Below, piece by piece: positions 15,730-24,200 of a DNA stretch of 37,573 nt. Positions within the stretch are counted from its first letter, which is position 1; every line of letters begins with the position of its first letter. The DNA comes from SIG440 sp045645485 (lineage in GTDB: Bacteria; Bacillota; Clostridia; Monoglobales; Monoglobaceae), in the NCBI GenBank assembly GCA_045645485.1, contig JAZRIX010000046.1:1-37573 (forward strand), written 5' to 3'. The notes under the pieces were generated by a model that made no database searches, was not told the origin of the DNA, and saw nothing but the letters and a program-made list of their open reading frames with translations. Position numbers and translations under genes: made by a program.

Positions 15730-16714
15730 AAGCTCGTGTGATGAAACTGCCGCAGCAGTCGTTGAAGACGGATACAAGGTTCTTTCAAACGTAATTAACA
15801 CACAGATAGATTTACACAAAGAATTTGGCGGTGTTGTTCCTGAGGTTGCATCCCGTAAACATATTGAAAATATCAGCGACGTGGTTGACAAAGCCCTTTC
15901 TGATTGCGGTTTGTCGCTGGAGGACATTGATGCTGTTGCGGTGACATACGGACCGGGTCTTGTGGGTGCTTTGCTTGTGGGAGTTTCAACAGCAAAGGGG
16001 TTAAGCTTTGTTTCAAAAAAACCGCTTATTCCCGTTCATCACATAAAGGGACATATATGTGCCAATTATATTGAACATCCCGAATTCAAGCCGCCCTTTA
16101 TTTGTCTGGTGGCATCGGGCGGTCACAGTCATATTGTTTATGTAAAGGACTATACCGAGTATGAGGTTCTTGCAAAAACCTCGGATGATGCGGCAGGAGA
16201 AGCTTTTGACAAGGTTTCGAGAGTGCTTGGACTTGGCTATCCGGGCGGACCTGCCATACAAAAATGTGCGGCAGAAGGAAATCCTGATGCAATCAGGTTT
16301 CCCAGAGTGAATATGGGAAACGACGGTTTTGATTTCAGCTTCAGCGGCGTCAAAACTGCGGTTATCAATTATATACACAACGCAGAGCAAAAAGGAACAG
16401 AAATCAATAAGGGTGATGTTGCGGCGTCTTTTCAGGAGGCTGTTACCGATGTTTTGAGCCGTCATTTGATTGAATGTGCTGAAAAATATAATGTAAAGAG
16501 AATTGCTCTTGCAGGCGGTGTTGCCGCAAACAAGCCTTTGCGTGAAAGGGTAGAAATGCTGGCAGCAAACAAAGGAATGGAATTTGTTTGTCCTTCTATG
16601 CCTTTGTGCACAGACAATGCTGCAATGATTGGATGTGCTGCATATTTTGAGTATAAGGCGGGGGTTACTGCCGATATGACCCTTAATGCAGTTGCAAACC
16701 TGCCGTTGGTTTAA
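15710..16714 (+). CDS. tsaD: tRNA N6-threonylcarbamoyladenosine transferase TsaD
   Basis: 334 residues, MKILAIESSCDETAAAVVED. TsaD transfers the threonylcarbamoyl group from TC-AMP (made by TsaC) to A37 of ANN-decoding tRNAs, with TsaB and TsaE as partners. The metal-binding HxxxH is His111/His115 (VHHIKGH); GPGLVGALLVG and the late CTDNAAMIG (metal Asp) are present. Length is normal. The TAA (16712-16714) overlaps the spoIIR stop on the other strand (16711-16713). Confidence 0.96.
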   Translation: MKILAIESSCDETAAAVVEDGYKVLSNVINTQIDLHKEFGGVVPEVASRKHIENISDVVDKALSDCGLSLEDIDAVAVTYGPGLVGALLVGVSTAKGLSFVSKKPLIPVHHIKGHICANYIEHPEFKPPFICLVASGGHSHIVYVKDYTEYEVLAKTSDDAAGEAFDKVSRVLGLGYPGGPAIQKCAAEGNPDAIRFPRVNMGNDGFDFSFSGVKTAVINYIHNAEQKGTEINKGDVAASFQEAVTDVLSRHLIECAEKYNVKRIALAGGVAANKPLRERVEMLAANKGMEFVCPSMPLCTDNAAMIGCAAYFEYKAGVTADMTLNAVANLPLV

Positions 16715-17334
16715 AACAACGTTTGGAGAACTTCGATGAACTTGAATTTTATCTGTACAGGAACAGAACCTGAACTTTCGGTTATAAGCTTGTATTCTTC
16801 GGCGGTAAGACTTTTTTGAAGCTTTGTTTTTGCTTTGTCTGAAAGAGAAACAATACCGTCGGTAAAGCAGAGGGGCGGATACATAACGCACCACCAGTTT
16901 TCGCCTTTGGATTCACCAAGTTGAATGTTTACGGCGTTATACTGACCTGCCGGAAGGGTTATACCGTCATAGTATTTTGTGGGGAAAGCACACTTCCCTA
17001 CCGAGACGGTGACGGGCATATCAAAGCCTTGACGGTGTATTTCGTCAAGAGCAAGCTTGCGAAATACTTCGGTGTTTGTTCGGGCAATGCTGAGTGCCTG
17101 CTCGGAATCTGAAATGTTCTCAAACAGATATGCGGATTCGGAAACAATGCGGTCACGTACTTTGAGCTTTAACCACTGGTCGGTGTCTGTATTGCTGTTT
17201 GCCACAATGTGAAGACGTACAACGGCATCTGAAATATCACTTCCTACAGATTTTGCATAGGACAAAGCCAGCGTGAATAAAAGTGTAACAGTAAGAAATA
17301 AAGCAAGAAAACGTATTCTGCTTATGTAGTTCAT
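16711..17334 (-). CDS. spoIIR: Stage II sporulation protein R
   Basis: 207 residues with an N-terminal signal or anchor helix (FLALFLTVTLLFTLALSYA), then the SpoIIR signature VVRLHIVANSNTDTDQWLKL. SpoIIR is made in the forespore under sigma F and secreted to activate SpoIIGA, which processes pro-sigma E in the mother cell. It implies an endospore former. ENWWCVMYPPLC is the conserved C-terminal part. I could not identify a convincing sigma-F promoter in the 92-bp divergent gap with ddl. The 3' end overlaps tsaD by 3 bp. Confidence 0.9.
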   Translation of the reverse strand: MNYISRIRFLALFLTVTLLFTLALSYAKSVGSDISDAVVRLHIVANSNTDTDQWLKLKVRDRIVSESAYLFENISDSEQALSIARTNTEVFRKLALDEIHRQGFDMPVTVSVGKCAFPTKYYDGITLPAGQYNAVNIQLGESKGENWWCVMYPPLCFTDGIVSLSDKAKTKLQKSLTAEEYKLITESSGSVPVQIKFKFIEVLQTLF

Positions 17335-17426
17335 AAACTCACAGCCTTTTAAAAAATTTTAATATTAGGATTATTGACGGGATTTTGGGTTTTATACATA
17401 AATTTTTATAGATTGGAAATGATGAA

Positions 17427-18482
17427 ATGAAAAAGTTAAATGTATGTGTATTGTTTGGCGGTGTTTCAAGTGAGCATAGTGTGTCTGAGGTATCGGCATC
17501 TGCTGTTCTTGACAATATTGACCGTGACAAATATGAAATATTTCCCGTAGGAATAACTGAAAGCGGACAATGGCTTTTGTATGACGGCAAAGTTGATGAT
17601 ATAAGAAATCACAAGTGGGAAAACGGAAAGACAATACCTGCTGTTCTTTCACCTGACAGCAATGACAAAGCCCTGGTTGTATTTGGTGAGAATGGTACGG
17701 AGAAAATAAGGATTGATGTTGTATATCCGGTGCTTCACGGCAAAAACGGTGAGGACGGAACGGTTCAGGGCCTTTGTGAATTGGCAGACATTCCCTATGC
17801 GGGAAGCGGTGTTGTAGGCAGTGCTGTATGTATGGACAAATGTATTGCAAAGATACTGTTCGAAAAAGCAGGTATTCCTCAGGCAGATTGGGTTGAGATG
17901 AAGCTTGGAGATGATATTGACATTGAGGGGATTGAATCAAAGCTGGGTTATCCCTGCTTCATAAAACCGTCATCTGCGGGCTCATCTATGGGCGTTACCA
18001 AAGCATCAAACCGTGAGGAGCTTGAAAACGGCGTAAAGCTTGCTCTTGAACATGACTACAAGGTTCTTATTGAAGAAGCTATAGATGCCCGTGAGGTTGA
18101 GTGCGGAGTAATGGGAAATCTTGAGCCTGTTACCGCAGATGTTCTGGGCGAAATTATGCCTGCAAAGGAGTTTTATGATTTTGAAGCAAAATATCAGGAT
18201 GAGTCCTCAAAGCTTATTATTCCTGCAAACGTGAGTGAGGATATTGCGGAAAAGATAAAGGAATACGCAAAACGTGCATACAGAATTTGTGAGTGCAGAG
18301 GTCATTCAAGAGTGGATTTCTTTATCGACAGACGTGACGGAAGAATTTTGCTGAATGAAATAAACACAATTCCCGGCTTCACGCCTATCAGTATGTATCC
18401 AAAGGTGTGGGAGCAATCGGGTGTACCTATGAAGGATGTAATTGACAAACATATTGAACTTGCAATGAAGAGGGTTGATTAA
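17427..18482 (+). CDS. ddl: D-alanine--D-alanine ligase
   Basis: 351-residue ATP-grasp ligase joining two D-Ala for peptidoglycan precursors. Motifs: VLFGGVSSEHSVS (N-terminal), HGKNGEDGTVQG (about 104-115), KPSSAGSSMGV (180-190), the omega-loop segment FYDFEAKY, and NEINTIPGF (C-terminal ATP/Mg site). The specificity triad matching E. coli DdlB Glu187-Ser150-Tyr216 is kept (Glu223, Ser186, Tyr256). The Tyr supports D-Ala-D-Ala rather than D-Ala-D-Lac activity. It is followed directly by murI, a cell-wall gene pair. Confidence 0.93.
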   Translation: MKKLNVCVLFGGVSSEHSVSEVSASAVLDNIDRDKYEIFPVGITESGQWLLYDGKVDDIRNHKWENGKTIPAVLSPDSNDKALVVFGENGTEKIRIDVVYPVLHGKNGEDGTVQGLCELADIPYAGSGVVGSAVCMDKCIAKILFEKAGIPQADWVEMKLGDDIDIEGIESKLGYPCFIKPSSAGSSMGVTKASNREELENGVKLALEHDYKVLIEEAIDAREVECGVMGNLEPVTADVLGEIMPAKEFYDFEAKYQDESSKLIIPANVSEDIAEKIKEYAKRAYRICECRGHSRVDFFIDRRDGRILLNEINTIPGFTPISMYPKVWEQSGVPMKDVIDKHIELAMKRVD

Positions 18483-18483
18483 G

Positions 18484-19296
18484 ATGGATAACAGACCTAT
18501 TGGAGTTTTTGATTCCGGACTTGGCGGACTCAGCTGTGTCAGAGAGATTATGAAAACAATGCCCGATGAAAAGGTTATATATTTCGGTGATACAGGAAGA
18601 GTTCCTTACGGTTCACGCGGAAAGGATACCTTACTTAAATATGTGCGGCAGGATATTCGGTTTCTTGAAACCTTTGATATAAAAATGATTATTATTGCCT
18701 GCGGAACAGCCAGCAGTGCGGCCCTTCCGTGGATATCCAGTGAGTTTGGCACTGAAATTATCGGTGTGGTGGAGCCGGCGGCAAAGGCAGCTGTGAAAAA
18801 GTCCAAAAATAAAAGAGTCGGTGTTCTGGGAACAAGCGGAACGGTCAGAAGCGGAAAATATGCTGAATATATAAAAAGTATCTGTCCTGATGCAGAGGTA
18901 TTTCAGAAGGCTTGTCCTATGTTTGTTCCGTTGGTTGAAAACGGTTATTCTGATTCAGTAGTAACGGAGATTATTGCCAAGGAATATCTGGAAGAAATGA
19001 AGACCTATGGAGTTGATACCTTGATTCTTGGCTGTACCCACTATCCTTTGCTCAAAAAGGTTATAGGAAAGATTATGGGCGAAGAAGTTGCTCTTATTGA
19101 TTCAGGTGCTGTTGCGGCTGATTTTGCAAAAGATTTCCTTGAAGAAAGAGGAATGCTTTGTGAAAAGTCTGCTGATGCAGAAAAATACCGTTATTACGTA
19201 AGTGACTCTGCGGCGGATTTTGCAAAGCTGGGCGGTATGTTTCTCAACAGACCCATTGAAGAAAATGTAGACAAGGTTGACATTGAAAAGTATTGA
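18484..19296 (+). CDS. murI: Glutamate racemase
   Basis: 270 residues; makes D-glutamate for peptidoglycan. Motifs: GVFDSGLGGLSCVRE, FGDTGRVPYG, first catalytic Cys in IIACGTASSAAL, second in LGCTHYPLL. The usual CNTA around the first Cys reads CGTA here. The ATG at 18484 is preferred to the TTG at 18475 because GAGG lies about 10 nt upstream and family N-termini begin close to RPIGVFDSG. It starts 1 bp after the ddl stop. Confidence 0.92.
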   Translation: MDNRPIGVFDSGLGGLSCVREIMKTMPDEKVIYFGDTGRVPYGSRGKDTLLKYVRQDIRFLETFDIKMIIIACGTASSAALPWISSEFGTEIIGVVEPAAKAAVKKSKNKRVGVLGTSGTVRSGKYAEYIKSICPDAEVFQKACPMFVPLVENGYSDSVVTEIIAKEYLEEMKTYGVDTLILGCTHYPLLKKVIGKIMGEEVALIDSGAVAADFAKDFLEERGMLCEKSADAEKYRYYVSDSAADFAKLGGMFLNRPIEENVDKVDIEKY

Positions 19297-19312
19297 AATC
19301 AGGTGAGGGAAA

Positions 19313-19750
19313 ATGGAAAATAATGCAATGATATATCTCAGAACCCTTCAAAGTAACGAAGGGGAAGATGAAACAACAGATGAAATAGAGCTTCAGACAA
19401 AAGGCATATTTGCAAGAAAAGACGGAAAGTTCTATATTATATACGAAGAAAGTGAGCTTACGGGCTTTGAAGATACAACAACTACAATAAAGGTGGCAGA
19501 TGATGTTGTGTGTATGACCCGCCGTGGAAAATACAACAGCAGAATGGAGTTTAGGCTTGGCGAAAAGTGCTTGTGCAGCTACAACACACCCTTTGGAGTT
19601 ATTCCCGTCGGGGTGAATCCAATATCTGTTGAGAATCATCTGTGTGATGATGGCGGAAGTCTGTCGATAGAATATATTCTTGATATTGACAACCGTGATT
19701 ATCTGGTGAACAAACTGAAGCTTACGGTTACCAAAACTATTTCGCAGTAA
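19313..19750 (+). CDS. DUF1934 (YwiB-like) beta-barrel protein
   Basis: 145-residue soluble protein matching DUF1934/YwiB: ELQTKGIFARKDGKFYIIYEESELTGFEDTTTTIKV, then VCMTRRGKYNSRMEF, TPFGVIPVGV and YILDIDNRDYLVNKLKLTV at the end. The family has a calycin-like barrel and no established biochemical role. Bacillus ywiB also lies immediately upstream of argS, and the same order is kept here, so a conserved link to argS or its operon is likely. Confidence 0.85.
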   Translation: MENNAMIYLRTLQSNEGEDETTDEIELQTKGIFARKDGKFYIIYEESELTGFEDTTTTIKVADDVVCMTRRGKYNSRMEFRLGEKCLCSYNTPFGVIPVGVNPISVENHLCDDGGSLSIEYILDIDNRDYLVNKLKLTVTKTISQ

Positions 19751-19800
19751 GAGACAAGCTAAGAAAAATTTGTGCCGCAAACGGCAGATTGGAGATAGAA

Positions 19801-21501
19801 ATGAGTATTACAGAAAATTCAAAAAAGAAAATTGGACAAGCAGTATCAAAGGCTTTTTTCAAAGCTGTTGAAAAGGGAGTTTTTTCGGTATCAGCAGATT
19901 TTGATATCGAAGAGAAAATCCAGCTTGAAGTTCCCAAGGATGAACAGCACGGTGATTTTGCATGCAATGTTGCAATGCTTCTTGCAAAGGAGCTTCGTAT
20001 GCCTCCAAGAAAAATTGCGGAAGCTATTGCGGAGGGAATCGAGGCTGAAGGTGAAATTGAAAAAATCGAGGTTGCAGGTGCAGGATTTATAAACTTTTAC
20101 CTTTCAAATTCACGTCTTTATGAAGTAATGCGTGAAATTGAAGAAAAAGGCAGTGAGTACGGCAAAATTGATATGGGAAAAGGCAAAAAGGTTATGGTTG
20201 AATTTGTAAGTGCCAATCCCACAGGTCCTATGCATATGGGCAACGCAAGAGGCGGTGCACTTGGTGACTGTATGGCAAGTGTTCTTGAATATGCAGGCTA
20301 TGATGTAACCCGTGAATTTTATGTAAACGATGCGGGAAATCAGATAGAGAAATTTGGAAAATCCCTTGAAGCAAGATACATTCAGCAGCTCAAGGGAGAG
20401 GATGCAATAGAATTCCCCGAAGACGGTTATCACGGTGATGATATAACAGAACACGCAAAGGCGTTCATTGAAATTGAAGGTGACAAGTACCTTGATACAT
20501 CTTCTGAAGAACGCAAGGCTGCTCTTGTGGCTTATGCCCTTGAAAAGAATGTGGATTATCTGAGAACAGACCTTGAAAAATACCGTATTTTCTATGATGT
20601 GTGGTTCCGTGAAAGCGAGCTTCACAAAAATGGCAAGGTTCAGGAAGCGATTGACAGACTTACTTCAGCAGGATATACCTATGAAGAAGACGGTGCAATC
20701 TGGATTAACTGCGAAAAGATGGGTCTTGAGAAGAATGAGGTTCTTGTTCGCCAGAACGGTATTCCGACATATTTTGCAGCAGACATTGCTTATCACATCA
20801 ACAAGATAGAAACAAGAGGCTTTGATCTGGTAATTGATGTATGGGGAGCAGATCATCACGGACATATTGCAAGAATGAAGGCGGCTCTTGCAGCCTGCGG
20901 AATTGACCCTGACAAGTTTGAGGTTTCGATTATGCAGCTTGTACGTCTGACACGTGACGGTGAAGCTGTGAGAATGTCAAAGCGTACAGGAAAGGCAATT
21001 ACCCTTACTGACCTTCTGGAAGATGTATCTGTTGATGCGGCAAGATTTTTGTTCAATATGAGAATGGCAGGAAGTCATCTTGACTTCGACCTTGACCTTG
21101 CCGTGAAGCAGGAAAGTGAAAATCCCGTATATTATGTTCAGTATGCACATGCGAGAATCTGCAGTATATTAAAGGTTATGAAGGAAGAAGGCATAGAAGT
21201 AAAGAATTATGCTGATATCAACGCTGAAGTTCTGAAAGAGAAGGAAGAGATTGCTCTTCTCAAAAAGCTTTGTGAGCTTCCTGAGGAAATCAGAATGGCG
21301 GCTGAAACAAGAGAACCTGCAAAGATAACAAGATACGTTATGGACCTTGCATCGGCATTCCATACCTTCTACAATGCCTGCCGAGTAAAGGTTGATGATG
21401 AAGACGTTATGATTGCACGTCTGAAGCTTGTTGACAGCACAAGAAAAGTTATTCTTGGTGTTCTCAATATGCTGAAAATAAATGCTCCTGAAAAAATGTA
21501 G
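19801..21501 (+). CDS. argS: Arginyl-tRNA synthetase
   Basis: 566-residue class I synthetase charging tRNA-Arg. It has the N-terminal ArgRS additional domain (to about 110), HMGN signature at 145-148 (SANPTGPMHMGNARGG), a KMSKS-equivalent RMSKRTGKA, and the C-terminal DALR anticodon-binding domain (YVQYAHARICSIL onward). GGAGA at 19791-19795 is 5 nt before the ATG at 19801; an upstream in-frame TTG at 19789 is an unlikely start. Confidence 0.96.
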   Translation: MSITENSKKKIGQAVSKAFFKAVEKGVFSVSADFDIEEKIQLEVPKDEQHGDFACNVAMLLAKELRMPPRKIAEAIAEGIEAEGEIEKIEVAGAGFINFYLSNSRLYEVMREIEEKGSEYGKIDMGKGKKVMVEFVSANPTGPMHMGNARGGALGDCMASVLEYAGYDVTREFYVNDAGNQIEKFGKSLEARYIQQLKGEDAIEFPEDGYHGDDITEHAKAFIEIEGDKYLDTSSEERKAALVAYALEKNVDYLRTDLEKYRIFYDVWFRESELHKNGKVQEAIDRLTSAGYTYEEDGAIWINCEKMGLEKNEVLVRQNGIPTYFAADIAYHINKIETRGFDLVIDVWGADHHGHIARMKAALAACGIDPDKFEVSIMQLVRLTRDGEAVRMSKRTGKAITLTDLLEDVSVDAARFLFNMRMAGSHLDFDLDLAVKQESENPVYYVQYAHARICSILKVMKEEGIEVKNYADINAEVLKEKEEIALLKKLCELPEEIRMAAETREPAKITRYVMDLASAFHTFYNACRVKVDDEDVMIARLKLVDSTRKVILGVLNMLKINAPEKM

Positions 21502-21530
21502 GAAAAAAATTTGTAAGGGGGATGTTATGA

Positions 21531-22979
21531 ATGAAACATATGACGAAAGTTTTTGGGGCAATTGTTTTGGTATTTGCACTTACCCTTTCTTTTACGGCTG
21601 TTTTTGCTGAAGAAGCTCAGTTGCCCGAGAATGTTGAATACCAGCCTTCGGATTATATAAAGAATATTGCAAAGAACATCTCTCTGTTCGGACGGTATGA
21701 AGACCTTATTGAAAACAATCTCTATCTTGAAGCTATTGATGCCATGATTGAGAAATATCCTGAACTGTATGATGTTGCAGTTAAGGCAATGGTTGATTCT
21801 GTGGATGAAAATTCGGTGTATTATAATGAAGAAGAGGCAAAAGAGTTTTTTGAATCTCTTCTTGACGAGGTTGTGGGAATAGGTGTTACTGTTCTTGAAC
21901 AGGAAGGCAGGGTAGTGGTTTCTCAGCCGATACCCGGTTCTCCTGCCGACAAAGCAGGAATAAGAGCGGGAGACTGTATCAGGTCGGCAAACGGTACAGT
22001 GCTTGACGGAATGCCTCTGGATTCCGCTGTGGAATATATAAGAGGTAAAGAAGGCACAACTGTTGTACTTGAGGTTATACGTTCGGGGATGCCTGAACCA
22101 CTTATGTTCACTATTGTGAGAGAGACAGTTATAACCCCTTCGGTTGATTATGAACTGATTGAAAGAGACGGTAAAAAAATCGGAAGAATAAATGTATATT
22201 CATTTACAGAAAATGTTGCAGAACAGTTCAAGCAGGCACTGGATAAGGCTGAAAGTGACGGTACAAAAAACATAATAATTGACCTTCGTGACAACGGCGG
22301 CGGTTATCTGAATCAGGCTGTACAAATGGCTGATATGCTTCTTCCCAAGGATAAGCTTATTACAAAAGAGGATCACAAGGTGGAGGTTCTGAACAAGGAA
22401 TACCGTTCAACGGGTATCGGCAGAGATTTTGAAGTTGTTATTCTTATCAACGAATACAGTGCAAGTGCATCAGAGGTTCTTACAGCAGCATTGGTTGAAA
22501 ATGGTGAGGCTGTGGCGATTGGAACAAAATCCTTTGGTAAAGGAACGGTTCAGGCTGTGTATGATTTGCCGAAAAACTCGGTAATGAAGCTTACGATTGC
22601 ATATTATCTTACCCCTGAGGGAAACAATATTCATAAAAAAGGAATTACACCTCAGGCTATTGTTGAAAACTCTTTTGAACCCATAGATATGTCACAATAT
22701 GAAGTATTTTCACTTACAAAAAAATATTCTATCGGTGACAAGGGTACAGAGGTTCTGAATGCAAAGAAAATGCTTTCGGATATGGGAATTCTTGTAGGTG
22801 AGATTAATGATGTTTATGATGAAAATATGAAGGCGGCTGTAACAAACTATCAGTCCGCAACAAAGCTTTATCCCTATGGTGTTCTTGATATTACCACTCA
22901 GGCAAGTCTGTATGAAACAATAAAGAGTATTGAGGTGGAAGTGGATGACCAGTTTGAAGCTGCAATAGATGCTTTTTAA
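21531..22979 (+). CDS. S41-family C-terminal processing protease with PDZ and peptidoglycan-binding domains
   Basis: 482 residues. Signal peptide or anchor at 1-26 (IVLVFALTLSFTAVFA), PDZ domain about 110-195 (VGIGVTVLEQEGRVVVSQPI, GSPADKAGIRAGD), S41 serine protease core with Ser312 (NEYSASASE) and Lys337 (FGKGTVQ), and a C-terminal PG_binding_1 domain about 408-470 (IGDKGTEVLNAKKMLSDMG). It should act outside the membrane, cutting protein C-termini. CtpB-type relatives take part in Bacillus sporulation signalling, but which role applies is not shown. A GGGGG-type ribosome site lies about 10 nt before the ATG at 21531. Confidence 0.92.
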   Translation: MKHMTKVFGAIVLVFALTLSFTAVFAEEAQLPENVEYQPSDYIKNIAKNISLFGRYEDLIENNLYLEAIDAMIEKYPELYDVAVKAMVDSVDENSVYYNEEEAKEFFESLLDEVVGIGVTVLEQEGRVVVSQPIPGSPADKAGIRAGDCIRSANGTVLDGMPLDSAVEYIRGKEGTTVVLEVIRSGMPEPLMFTIVRETVITPSVDYELIERDGKKIGRINVYSFTENVAEQFKQALDKAESDGTKNIIIDLRDNGGGYLNQAVQMADMLLPKDKLITKEDHKVEVLNKEYRSTGIGRDFEVVILINEYSASASEVLTAALVENGEAVAIGTKSFGKGTVQAVYDLPKNSVMKLTIAYYLTPEGNNIHKKGITPQAIVENSFEPIDMSQYEVFSLTKKYSIGDKGTEVLNAKKMLSDMGILVGEINDVYDENMKAAVTNYQSATKLYPYGVLDITTQASLYETIKSIEVEVDDQFEAAIDAF

Positions 22980-23012
22980 AACAACTATTATTTATGAAAG
23001 GAATGACATAAA

Positions 23013-23852
23013 ATGAGCGAAAACTGTACACACAATTGCTCAACCTGCGGTGAAAACTGCAGTTCAAGAAAAGAGGAGCAGAGCTTTCTTGCTCCCAAAA
23101 ATTCAATGAGCGATATAAAAAAGGTTATAGGTATTGTGAGCGGTAAGGGCGGCGTAGGAAAGTCACTTGTTACATCTCTTATGGCGGCAGGAATGCAGAG
23201 AGAGGGTTACAGAAGTGCAATTCTTGATGCTGATATTACAGGTCCTTCAATTCCCAAGGCGTTTGGTATTACAGAAAAAGCTGTGGGAAGCGAATACGGA
23301 ATTATGCCTGCAGTAAGCCGCGGCGGCACAAAGATAATGTCTATTAACCTTCTTCTTGAAAACGATACTGACCCTGTTGTATGGAGAGGTCCTGTTATTG
23401 GCGGAACCGTAAAACAGTTCTGGACAGACGTTGTATGGGAGGATGTTGACTGTATGTTTGTGGATATGCCTCCCGGAACAGGCGATGTTCCACTCACTGT
23501 TTTTCAGTCGCTTCCCGTTGACGGAATTATTGTGGTAACTTCTCCTCAGGAGCTTGTTTCTATGATTGTTGAAAAGGCTGTCAATATGGCAAAGCTGATG
23601 AATATTCCCATTCTGGGTGTTGTAGAAAATATGAGCTATGTTGAGTGTCCCAATTGCGAAGAAAAAATTCATATCTTCGGTGAAAGCAAGCTTGATGAGG
23701 TTGCAAAGAGTTTTGGGCTTGAGGCTCTTGGCAGAATTCCCATGAAGGCGGATATTGCGGCAAAATGTGATGCAGGAAAGGTTGAAGCTGTTGAAAGCAG
23801 TGAATATCTTTCAAAGGCATTTGGTGCTGTGAAAAATCTTGTAAAAGGTTAA
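23013..23852 (+). CDS. Mrp/NBP35-family Fe-S carrier P-loop ATPase
   Basis: 279 residues. Deviant Walker A GKGGVGKS (44-51), ADITGPS, FVDMPPGTGDVPLT, and a late CPNC pair that in ApbC/Mrp bridges a [4Fe-4S] cluster at the dimer interface. The first 20 residues carry Cys5, Cys9, Cys12 and Cys16, an additional N-terminal cluster motif reminiscent of Nbp35. It likely carries or inserts Fe-S clusters in the cytosol. An AAAGGA lies upstream of the ATG. A hairpin at 23866-23891 follows the stop. Confidence 0.9.
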   Translation: MSENCTHNCSTCGENCSSRKEEQSFLAPKNSMSDIKKVIGIVSGKGGVGKSLVTSLMAAGMQREGYRSAILDADITGPSIPKAFGITEKAVGSEYGIMPAVSRGGTKIMSINLLLENDTDPVVWRGPVIGGTVKQFWTDVVWEDVDCMFVDMPPGTGDVPLTVFQSLPVDGIIVVTSPQELVSMIVEKAVNMAKLMNIPILGVVENMSYVECPNCEEKIHIFGESKLDEVAKSFGLEALGRIPMKADIAAKCDAGKVEAVESSEYLSKAFGAVKNLVKG

Positions 23853-23865
23853 ATTTGAATAGGAT

Positions 23866-24157
23866 AAAGCGGTGCATTTCTGCACCGCTTTCAGCGTGTC
23901 GATAAAGCCGACACGCTGAGGCAGACATCGAAAAAACGCAGTTATATTTTGTGAAATCGTTTTCGTCGGCGTACGTGGGTACGGTAGAGAACGATTTCGC
24001 AAAAAGCAAGTAACAGCAAGGAAAACACAATGTTTCCTTGCTGTTTTCATAATTATTTTATGTGGATCGTCGAGGACGTCGTATATTTAAATATTATTCA
24101 CTTGCGGTAGAACAAGTTTTTCGACAGTCTGAAAGCGGTGCATTTCTGCACCGCTTT
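23866..24157. repeat. Hairpin array between mrp and clpC
   Basis: No gene is supported in this stretch. It holds a hairpin with arms AAAGCGGTGCA (23866-23876) and TGCACCGCTTT (23881-23891), repeated identically with the same TTTC loop at 24132-24157. Between them are CAGCGTGTCG/CGACACGCTG (23892-23901, 23909-23918), GTGAAATCGTT/AACGATTTCGC extended by flanking T and A (23947-23961, 23990-24004), and a T-run terminator at 24013-24047. The outer copies sit where terminators for mrp (plus) and clpC (minus) are expected. Confidence 0.7.
24013..24047 (+). terminator. Rho-independent terminator downstream of mrp
   Basis: ACAGCAAGGAAA arm from 24013 pairs with TGTTTCCTTGCTGT (24031-24044), one bulged A, followed by TTT. 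It is the best T-tailed terminator in the mrp-clpC gap. Confidence 0.65.
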
Positions 24158-24200
24158 ATGTTTCTGTTTAAAGCTCCGATGTTTGTAAAAGAACATATTT

